Positions 59,410 through 64,000 of a stretch of DNA of 64,000 bases are shown here, in pieces. The position numbers were made by a program, and so were the translations under genes. Position 1 is the first letter of the stretch. Every line of letters begins with the position of its first letter. Origin of the DNA: Dendrophyllia cribrosa (taxonomy: Eukaryota > Cnidaria > Anthozoa > Scleractinia > Dendrophylliidae); assembly GCA_024195265.1 (NCBI GenBank), contig JAJLRJ010000002.1:20565070-20629069 (forward strand), in the 5' to 3' direction. The notes under the pieces were generated by a model that was not told the origin of the DNA, made no database searches, and worked only from the letters and a program-made list of their open reading frames with translations.

Positions 59410-62400
59410 CTTGTAGATAAAGAAGAAAACAATACAAGACAAACACAAGCTACTTGCAGAAACAAGTGCTGAAAGAAGAAGAGGACAACCTAAAAATAAA
59501 AAAACTTGCCATTGATTTAGTAAAACATATAAGTCCCCTGACTTCCTGGCAATATTATCTTGATAAACCACCAATTTCTCAGAATGATCAATAACAGGAA
59601 TGTGTTACAATTAATAACTAGGGTCGAATACACAGACAAATTTACCTTTCATTAGCACCATTCCGATCTGTTCTTTCCTGGTGAGATTTGACATACCATG
59701 GTTTCTGACCTTACAAAAATAAAACATATGAGTGAATTTACTTGTGACCCTCACAGGGAGATTTGAAAAGAATTCAGGCTTGAATGGGATTTGATAATGA
59801 TTTTGTGGAATGTTTTGAATCAAAACACTTGACATTATACAGACAAAAAATTCAAAGCAAAAAAAGTGAAAAAACAAAAGAACACCAACATTGTCCCAAA
59901 ATTGTTCAGAATGTACAGTGTAACCGGCAGTCAAATTAATGCAGGTAAGAGATGCTCGAAGATTCAAGTCAGTCCAGGCATAGTTAATAGAACAAACTGG
60001 TTATGAAGCTCAACAAATTTCAAAAAGAGTGTACAAAGCTGCTTTGTTTTATGTTGAACGAACCGTCACCCTAAGTGCAAAATTTTTGTCATAAACTGAT
60101 TGTAACATCAGACAGTCATGTATTTTTATTTGATGAATAAAGACTTACATGTATTATTATTATTAAACCGGGTTAATCTGGGCCAAACAATAACTGCAAG
60201 ACAGCAAACTACACCATCCCCTCAGTATGTCCAATATGGGGATGGTGTAGTGTGTTGTTTTGCAGTTAAAGTTTGTTTTACTTTGGGTCCAGGGATGACT
60301 CCAATATAAAAATGATGGGGGGTTATGGCGGAAATTTTTGAAAAAAAAAAAAAACCTACGATGTACCAATTCTAATCAATGGTGGTTATTGTAGATTTTA
60401 GTAACCTCACAAATTTTGCCCCCTTAATTTAAAGGTATGACGATCGCCTGCATGTACTTATATAGGGGAGTTGCCCCAGAGGGATCAGGGTTTGACAACC
60501 TGGGCAACACACCCCTTAATACCTAGGCTTGGTTTGAGTACCACCCCCCCCCCCCCCCCCCTCCCCCCACCCTTAGCAAAAGTTCACTTTATTACCAAGT
60601 TATCAAACTAGACTGGCTACATACTTTGTGAATCTCTTTCACTCTGTCCAAGGTAGGTTAGCAGACCAATAGCTTTCTCTCTTTTCTCCTGCTCTGCTTT
60701 TTTCTCAGCTTCATATTCAGGGTTGCTGCCATGTCTTAGCTGTAAAAACAACAATTATACAGCGATGAAAAATTATGGCTGAAATACACCTACAGTTAAA
60801 AATAACTTATTCATGTTCCCCTCTGGGCAATTCTACAATATTAAAATAGTACAAAGAGTAAAAGGTAAGATAATTTAAAGGTTTAAACTAGTAGTAATCA
60901 TAGATTATAGTGTGTCTCCTTATCCCGTGGCACCTCGTCTTGACCTAGTACCTCAGTTTCATGAATTAATTCAGCCACTGTTTAAAAGGGCTATGTCGCG
61001 AGATATGTCACGCAGGCAAAAACGTCGGGCCGACATCAAACAAATTCACGCTATCGCCGTGGGATCGGACAAAATCCTGCCGTGCTGTGTACTCCGAAAG
61101 GTCTCAGATTTTTCCGACATATAAATAGTGATTTTACTTAACCTGTGAAATAGTTAGTAGAATAGTACGCACTGTTTGACTATGATTCCATTGTTTTCTT
61201 TTGTTTAATTTGGACTATCACACACTAATTGTTAGATAGTGTTTCACGGGTTAAGTAAAACCACTCTAGCATATTTGTCTCGATTTCATTTCGGTTATTT
61301 CTGAAATCATACTCCTCAGTACATGTACTAATACCGGAACCGGAAATGAGAAATTTCTGAGAAAGTCTGAAAAAGTGCTCCCGTGATGAACTTCTTGGAC
61401 ACCGCGAAATCGACGATTAAGTCACGCAACATTCAACGTGAATTTCGCAGGATTTTTCGGATAAAATTGCAACTACCAGTTGCAAGTAAGACACAAGACT
61501 GTTGAATATAATTCCTTTATTAGCTAGACAAATTGTAGTCACAAAACTGCGAAATCTTTAGTCGCAAATGCGCCCGATACGGGCGCAATTTCGAGCACTG
61601 TAAAGTTAATCTGCGTTCGCCTGGCGCGGCCGGTCAGTAAATTATTGCTACAAGACATACAGCGAATTGCACCATACCGTAGAACATCGCAAAGAATGAC
61701 GTCGGTATTTAGGTGAAAGCTTCCCAAATCAGGCAGAGAACCACAGCAAAATCAAGATAGAACATTCAAAACATACCAGAACGGTAGCGAGGAAAATCCG
61801 ATAACTTCTTGCTTGATTCCAAAGAGACCCAACAACTTACTTGGTCCGGAGAAGAACCTTCGTCCAATTTTTCCACTGCGTACTTTTAGTAGGCATTGAA
61901 ATATTGAGCCGTACGATTCCAAAATCGGAAAAATATCCGAAACTAAATCAAGACAAATAGATTATTCACATGTGACATTTCGGAACCCCAGCTCCCCAGG
62001 ATGATGCCTGATTTCCATGCGCTGGGAATGCTGGATACTATTGTGACGTTTCAAGATGGTGCAGATTTGGTACCGACACTTTTCTGGATTCGTTCCGCCT
62101 AGATGACGCGCTAAGCATGCTGGATACTATTGTGACGTTTCAAGATGGCGCAGATTTGGTACCGACACTTTTCTGGATTCGTTCCGCCTAGACGACGCGC
62201 TAAGCATGCTGGATACTATTGTGACGTTTCAAGATGGCGCAGATTTGGTACCGACACTTTTCTCGATTCGTTCCGCCTAGCCGACAAGATTAGGAAGCGT
62301 CTCCTTCGTCGACGCAATAATCCTTAACTTTCAAGAATATATACTAAAATATGTACCATATATATTTAAAGATAAAATGCTTGTACAGATGATGATAACT

Positions 62401-63677
62401 AAAAGCACGCATAACCATAAAGCTTATTTACTATTAGTTATTGTTTGAGCTACATGATGTAAATAAAAAAATCATTGCCTCAAGTAGACTATTCTCCCTT
62501 AAATGAACACACTGGACAAAGAAATCTACTGATTATTGTAATTGAGCAGAAGTAAGAATACAAAGTTATGAATTACGGTTAAGTTCTAAAAGGATTTAGG
62601 GATGAGGGAACATTAGGGTTTGTGAGGGAATAAACATATCTGACTAAAAGACCTTTGTTGTTGTTTAAAGCTAGAATATTACAGTTATTAACCCTTTCCC
62701 TCCCAGAGTCAATAATGGAGACATGTAGTGTACTTCTAACTTTTGAGTCCGTGGATGAAATCCTATGGTGTGACCATTCAAATGAAACCTCTTCAGCAGT
62801 ACTTTTGCATGGTACCATTTGTTTTTCAATATTTTACAAAATAACATTTGGGATTTTTCTTGAATTTTGATATCTGGCACTCTTGGGAGTTAAAGGGTTA
62901 AATTGTGTCAAACCCCTTACCCCTTCTTCAATATCAGCAAAGAAGTTTATATGCTTCGGTTTGTTATCAGGTAAGACAAGTGCTGTATCTTGTAATTTGC
63001 CATCTTTGATCTGTTTCTTGGTGGCACGGCCTCGTAATAAAGCTGTTCTGGCCTCTTGCTCCTAAAAATATACAGAAATTTACAGTGGCTAGTTTTTGAA
63101 AATTTTCTAATATTGTATTTCCTTGAGTTAGCACCTAACCTTGACAACTAAGCACCCTTCTATGAGAAATGAAATAACCAACATCCCGATTCCAATGAAA
63201 AGTTAAAAACAGCCCACAAGGTAACTGTAATGGTAAATTCCGACCAGCGACATGATGTTGAAACGGCGAAGTGACATGATGAGAAACAACAAGAAGATTC
63301 TGTGAAATTAAGAACTTTTGAAATGCATGAAACTCTGATTGTGATACGCGAACCTCCTGAAATGACAAGGTTTGACATTCAGACTAAGGGCATGTACACC
63401 TCCCCCCCCCCCCCTCCCTCACAAGGCCTCAGGTAAAATTGATTCCATGCTATCCAAAAAATTAAAGACTTCACTACATAAAATGTATTAAGTATTATGA
63501 ACGAGATGGTGATAAATAGTCAGGTCTTAAAAACATTTTAATTGTAAAATGATTGGTATTATCTAATGGTAACTCACTGCTAGTGCTGCTCTTCTTTCTC
63601 TTTCAATTTCTTCTTTTCTTGCATTCTCTTCATCACGTCTCACACGTTCAACATTGTCTTTGTTTCGAACATGCCAA
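40477..63677 (-). CDS. LENG1: LENG1 homologue (Cir_N domain protein), partial: first exon outside window
   Basis: Minus-strand exons: 63677-63578, 63061-62921, 60739-60625 and 40763-40477 (stop). The first holds the Cir_N signature ([20 protein letters not shown]), then a Lys/Arg/Glu-rich helix; the second ends NFFADIEEG; the third has [12 protein letters not shown] and [11 protein letters not shown]; the last has [13 protein letters not shown] and a basic coiled-coil tail. All are in the order of vertebrate LENG1, a nuclear protein reported with spliceosomal complexes. The starting MN..PKK exon must lie beyond 64000. Exon 60739-60625 ends in phase 1 and the last exon fits phase 1, but the Trp-Tyr segment between these blocks in other species was not found, so an exon may be missed. 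The final intron (40764-60624) is about 19.9 kb and holds a complete nested gene on the same strand. The vertebrate-like C-terminal YNSQFNP is not clear here. Confidence 0.8.
41061..41232. mobile_element. MITE with CAGGGGCGGATC termini (hAT-like)
   Basis: CAGGGGCGGATCCAGGATTT at the left and complementary CTAGATCCGCCCCTG at the right, with TGAAT directly repeated on both flanks. It includes a G21 homopolymer. Such termini are typical of hAT-type MITEs, though a full 8-bp duplication is not visible. Confidence 0.7.
41233..44076. other. LENG1 intron: repeat remnants, no separate gene recognised
   Basis: Includes a transposon fragment at 41960-42100 (AGTCAACTCTCTCAAGTAGA) and AT-rich DNA. The frames at 42333-42758 and 42877-43119 show no family similarity. 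Around 43700-44076 would be the 3' UTR of the NACHT gene; AATAAA-like signals occur in the AT-rich DNA but none was assigned. Confidence 0.4.
44077..47247 (-). CDS. Connexin-like four-pass membrane / NACHT / LRR protein, intronless, 1056 residues
   Basis: Start chosen at ATG 47247 ([16 protein letters not shown]), giving a 16-residue N-terminal helix before TM1, as in connexins; a further 56 codons upstream are open but look like repeat sequence. Membrane spans: about 17-36, 70-93, 127-150, 209-231. Loop 1 has [12 protein letters not shown] (Cys 48, 53, 57); loop 2 has Cys 166, 169, 196 plus N-glycosylation sites; TM3 reads [20 protein letters not shown]. This is the connexin layout of three cysteines per extracellular loop. 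A linker ([20 protein letters not shown], about 295-314) precedes a NACHT ATPase with Walker A GRPGIGKS (358-365) and Walker [11 protein letters not shown] (441-450), then helical NLR domains and eight 28-residue ribonuclease-inhibitor-type LRRs ([19 protein letters not shown]). It is probably a plasma-membrane innate sensor with a pore-like N terminus; function is inferred. It lies inside the large LENG1 intron on the same strand. Confidence 0.85.
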   Translation of the reverse strand: MEILKEYLLSKYFSNFGYVVAALHVPALLLFVAFTGQLRTSERRTFRCDFPDCRDDCLKKYDEQYNSPLPLYAFALLCFVPSLVVCIAYSWCCVKSRVDEIETAMKPDPENPRPRPRVKTRRVFRCYVLHLLVRFVLGILFAVLQNSVFYASNTFYASVFPTEFTCYICGSTAILKPTANSTNLNVTNIDPSAINCDNSVGTDNGTWATGIWIVNIFFAFLVFGELCYLLVRALKSNAFTFDTEFCLKHFMNKRRTPVTLRDSIFRLRRRVREDTEYLEPLIASGGESNENRALDDIFVDLVIFTGRAQHVFDYSMKRHEIYDIYLQPKEGSVPIKKLAELFLPNNDTEDPRRILIVGRPGIGKSLLCQKMSRDWSKNELSFADSTKTFEHFFLFQFRWFNSGTEEEKKISLKQLLSRVCPDKQIDDDVFQDILDSPERVLFAFDGLDEFQHHDSCLEDEQAQGGNGPTEEMHFSALYMKLVKGKQLSGATVVTTCRPNVLQSVASLTFDRVVEIMGFTKEKVQEYVCKCCAKNTQAMNRMWVHLSSNLELLSLCYIPVNTFIICSLLEKWITLEEQDSDSTLPKTTTEVYTGALRLFIFKHHLEFKGKTLTKDYLMGNATFSDSIEATLSQLGSLAKAGIEARQLIFGSTEVQGMENCGLLNRLPDSEVSPYCFAAHFCFIHLTIQELLAAREIAKMLPGDLSNFISSNASDPKWQLVIQFVAGLLRGQKNEAANSFVSHLHDALTAVDEKNNQTKQMALLMLKCLYEYNDKTIVKKAASELHRNSKFNNKIDLSRCLVTSVECTAIAYFVKHLVELTVLNLSSNSITDQGLLHLREILIHKNCKLTQLDLSVNNITDQGLLHLCGTREDENCKLAQLNLSVNSITDQGLLYLCGTLEHENCKQQLTQLNLCHTNVTDQGLLYLCGTLKHENCKLAQLDLSDNSITDQALLHLCETLKHENCKLTQLDFCHNSITDQGLLHLCGTLEHENCKLTQLDLSDNSITDQCLLHLSETLKHENCKLTQLDLRYNSITDQGKRQVTEAQVNTDQCEVLFS
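47518..48372. repeat. 15-bp minisatellite array 1 (TTGCTTGGCxTACTTGAG type)
   Basis: About 57 copies of a 15-bp unit; the right half is dominated by GAGATACTTGGTCTACTT. A 15-bp period keeps all six frames open, producing long Leu/Tyr/Cys- or Ser/Pro-rich frames on both strands that are not genes. It begins about 270 bp upstream of the NACHT gene start. The same unit, inverted, forms the array at 56093-58612. Confidence 0.9.
48373..49555. other. LENG1 intron: no gene recognised
   Basis: AT-rich, with a G-homopolymer at about 49364-49377 inside sequence resembling 21470-21550 (a dispersed repeat). No exon or RNA gene seen. Confidence 0.4.
49556..50525. mobile_element. TIR element carrying a tyrosine-recombinase-like gene remnant
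   Basis: The left end (49560-49600, ACTCATTAATAATTCATGAC then CATTTTGTCCAAT) is complementary to the right end (50478-50520, ATTGGACAAAATGGTTATGA then ATTATTAATGAGT) over about 40 bp. Between them is the DUF3504 remnant on the minus strand, plus a small inverted TATATAATGC repeat at 49745-49795. The whole block could be a non-autonomous transposon that captured the gene piece. Confidence 0.6.
49891..50306 (-). pseudogene. Internally deleted Crypton/DUF3504-type tyrosine recombinase remnant
   Basis: A minus-strand start at 50306 reads [20 protein letters not shown] then EECIPK, an N terminus I recognise from cnidarian DUF3504/ZMYM-like proteins. Within about 26 codons it runs into a different frame encoding a C-terminal piece, [19 protein letters not shown] then KYEKSS (recombinase box with GHR and a following Tyr), and a Ser/Asn/Asp-rich tail to the stop at 49891. 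The middle, including most of the catalytic domain, is missing and the junction is out of frame. A clear deletion derivative. Assignment to Crypton-type recombinase is moderately sure. Confidence 0.5.
50688..51811 (+). repeat. Dispersed 1.1-kb repeat, copy A
   Basis: Starts CTAGTAGTAATCATAGATTA and ends GTCGACGCAATAA. About 95% alike by eye, and in the same orientation, as 60886-62320; a short third fragment of the left end is at about 36776-36810. A 70-codon frame (near 50712-50927, with [16 protein letters not shown]) is shared, but its differences between copies are mostly amino-acid changing, so I do not call it a gene. Copy A lacks the MITE and triplication seen in copy B. Confidence 0.8.
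51812..53168. other. LENG1 intron: no gene recognised
   Basis: AT-rich, with a diffuse internal duplication: AATCTTTAGAGAACGGTAAC near 52320 recurs with changes near 52455, each followed by GACAATAAGTAGGAAAT. No coding similarity. Confidence 0.4.
53172..53898. mobile_element. PIF/Harbinger-like non-autonomous element, 727 bp
   Basis: TIRs GGCCCGGTTnAAA...GTCGAACTTTnCATGTGCCGAAC are inverted at the two ends, with TAA duplicated at both flanks (53169-53171 and 53899-53901). A GGCC-type terminus with a 3-bp TAA target is the PIF/Harbinger pattern. The TIR is repeated internally (53266-53290, 53699-53722, 53830-53850), making a nested palindromic structure. No transposase. Confidence 0.75.
53985..54193. 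mobile_element. Small inverted-repeat element
   Basis: ACGACGATTTTTAGCGCAAC at the left is complementary to GTTGCGCTAAAAATCGTCGT at the right; total about 200 bp. It adjoins the Harbinger-like element. Confidence 0.55.
54225..55250 (-). pseudogene. Decayed LINE (CR1/L2-type) reverse transcriptase, C-terminal part
   Basis: On the minus strand, with frameshifts and several stops, one reads in order: [32 protein letters not shown], a thumb-like [46 protein letters not shown], then FPRTIRA and SLNSFKQS. These are the conserved blocks following the YADD box in non-LTR retrotransposons of the CR1/L2 group. The YADD position itself is mutated. Non-functional. Confidence 0.75.
55251..56092. other. 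LENG1 intron: no gene recognised
   Basis: Mixed unique and repeat-derived DNA; short frames at 55385 and 55632 show no similarity. 56040-56090 shows AAAAAAAGTCA next to the minisatellite, an edge also present beside array 1. Confidence 0.4.
56093..58612. repeat. 15-bp minisatellite array 2 with higher-order repeats
   Basis: About 165 copies of CAAGCAACTCAAGTA-type 15-mers, the reverse complement of array 1. Larger units are repeated on top: two adjacent 279-bp blocks (about 56828-57107 and 57107-57386) and a 499-bp block (about 57728-58226 and 58227-58612, the second cut short). All six frames are open for long distances because of the period; none is a gene. Confidence 0.92.
58846..58900 (+). 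ncRNA. Hammerhead-ribozyme-like motif, plus strand
   Basis: CTGATGA at 58848, then stem II GGCTC-TTGT-GAGCC, then GAA and a 7-bp stem ATATATA-TTGT-TATATAT closing before T. This has the core boxes and a stem III of a hammerhead. Departures: one extra G between CTGATGA and stem II, and no convincing stem I. Perhaps a decayed copy. Confidence 0.35.
58944..58986 (-). ncRNA. Hammerhead-ribozyme-like motif, minus strand (Penelope-type minimal form)
   Basis: Minus strand reads CCCCTGAAGAAGGCCGTGAT then GGCCGAAACGTAGGG: CUGANGA core, stem II GGCC/GGCC, GAAAC, a two-pair stem III (AC/GU), cleavage base A and stem I CCC/GGG. This is the minimal hammerhead form known from Penelope-like element termini. 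One unpaired A precedes stem II. No reverse transcriptase is adjacent, so it is an isolated terminus. Confidence 0.45.
59341..59406. repeat. (TA)n microsatellite
   Basis: About 32 uninterrupted TA dinucleotides. The flanking minus-strand frame with an Ile-Tyr repeat is a by-product. Confidence 0.95.
59407..60191. other. LENG1 intron: no gene recognised
   Basis: AT-rich DNA; the minus-strand 118-codon frame at 59611-59967 has no recognised similarity and no splice context. Confidence 0.35.
60192..60267. ncRNA. Candidate microRNA-like hairpin or micro-MITE
   Basis: Arms of 30 nt (AACTGCAAGACAGCAAACTA then CACCATCCCC, and its complement with about four mismatches) surround a 16-nt loop, and weaker pairing extends outward. 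Size and mismatch pattern resemble a pre-miRNA. It would be transcribed within the LENG1 intron. A small palindromic MITE is equally possible. Confidence 0.35.
61131..61260. mobile_element. MITE inserted in copy B of the dispersed repeat
   Basis: TIRs ATTTTACTTAACCTGTGAAA and TTTCACGGGTTAAGTAAAA. Copy A at about 50934 shows the empty site (ATAAATAG joined to TATATTTGTC), which defines the insertion edges within a few bases. Confidence 0.85.
62029..62280. repeat. 89-bp tandem repeat, three copies
   Basis: TGCTGGATACTATTGTGACG recurs at 62029, 62118 and 62207, exactly 89 bp apart; the third copy diverges after GTTCCGCCTAG. Copies are nearly identical, so the expansion is recent. Confidence 0.9.
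62698..62901. mobile_element. TTAA-flanked MITE (piggyBac-like)
   Basis: TTAACCCTTTCCCTCCCAGA at the left and complementary TGGGAGTTAAAGGGTTAA at the right. TTAA target with CCCTTT ends is the piggyBac pattern. It ends 19 bp from the splice donor of LENG1 exon 63061-62921. Confidence 0.75.
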
Positions 63678-64000
63678 CTGAAAACATACAGGGATGTAAA
63701 TAATAGGCGGAAGGCGGAAAAAGTAACCACCTGAAGACTGGAAACTGTGTCTGCTTAACTTTTTCTCTTTTTTTTTTACCAAAATTTTCTGCCTGTGATG
63801 AACAAAAGTGTTTTGTTTGTCGAATGGATCATCCAATAAAGCCAAACTTTTGATTGTAATCATTGATTTATTGTATCATCCGAAAACTCCGTCGCATTGC
63901 CCTACAATCGACCCGTGAACTCGTCACGTGTCTACATACATAATCTATAAAACAACCTCTCGAATTACAGTAAATCAACACATCGTTACAAAAAGTCCAC
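63678..64000. other. First LENG1 intron in window, no other feature
   Basis: Sequence upstream (minus strand) of the exon 63677-63578. I looked for the short first coding exon (Met-Asn..Pro-Lys-Lys) and did not find it, so it should lie beyond the right edge. Confidence 0.4.

Larger units (their letters stand above)
60886..62320 (+). repeat. Dispersed repeat, copy B (with insertion and local triplication)
   Basis: Direct repeat of 50688-51811. It differs by a 130-bp MITE at 61131-61260 and by three tandem copies of an 89-bp segment at 62029-62280 where copy A has one. A small deletion (TTTAATGGAGCATG missing after ACACCGCG near 61405) also distinguishes it. Confidence 0.85.

Noticed and set aside
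61539..61727. Minus-strand 62-codon frame in the dispersed repeat
   Set aside because: Not preserved as an equally long frame in copy A and no similarity.

Overview
The window reads as a piece of animal nuclear genome, most likely from a cnidarian and probably an anthozoan (stony coral or sea anemone). The grounds are AT-rich DNA, short exons split by GT-AG introns, a transmembrane NACHT-LRR gene of the kind expanded in corals, dense small inverted-repeat transposons (MITEs), and Penelope-like retroelements with hammerhead-type termini. Species cannot be named from the sequence alone. Exon models below were built by eye from splice signals, reading-frame continuity and family similarity; no alignment was run.

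Layout. (1) 1.8-11.0 kb, plus strand: a nine-exon gene for a PLP-dependent D-cysteine desulfhydrase / ACC-deaminase-family enzyme of 358 residues; its introns are packed with MITEs. (2) 11-15 kb: repeats only, including a striking 21-bp-periodic array of five small hairpins. (3) 15.0-20.3 kb, minus strand: a three-exon protein made almost wholly of about 26 ankyrin repeats. (4) 20.6-34.7 kb, plus strand: a secreted NHL-repeat (beta-propeller) protein in many small exons. Genes 3 and 4 are head to head, with 338 bp between their start codons. (5) 34.7-40.4 kb: nested transposons and a decayed Penelope-like retroelement with reverse transcriptase and GIY-YIG domains. (6) 40.5-63.7 kb, minus strand: LENG1 (Cir_N-domain, splicing-associated), whose 5' end lies beyond the window. 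Its roughly 19.9-kb intron contains a complete intronless gene on the same strand at 44.1-47.2 kb.

That nested gene is the most interesting object. It predicts 1056 residues with an N-terminal four-pass membrane domain resembling a connexin (two extracellular loops with three cysteines each), then a NACHT ATPase and eight leucine-rich repeats. This layout parallels LRRC8 channels (large-pore channel plus LRR) but with an NLR-type NTPase between.

The remainder is repetitive: two inverted copies of a 15-bp minisatellite (47.5 and 56.1 kb), a 1.1-1.4 kb dispersed repeat in two copies (50.7 and 60.9 kb), a decayed LINE, a Crypton/DUF3504 gene remnant inside a terminal-inverted-repeat element, and long simple repeats whose long open frames are not genes.
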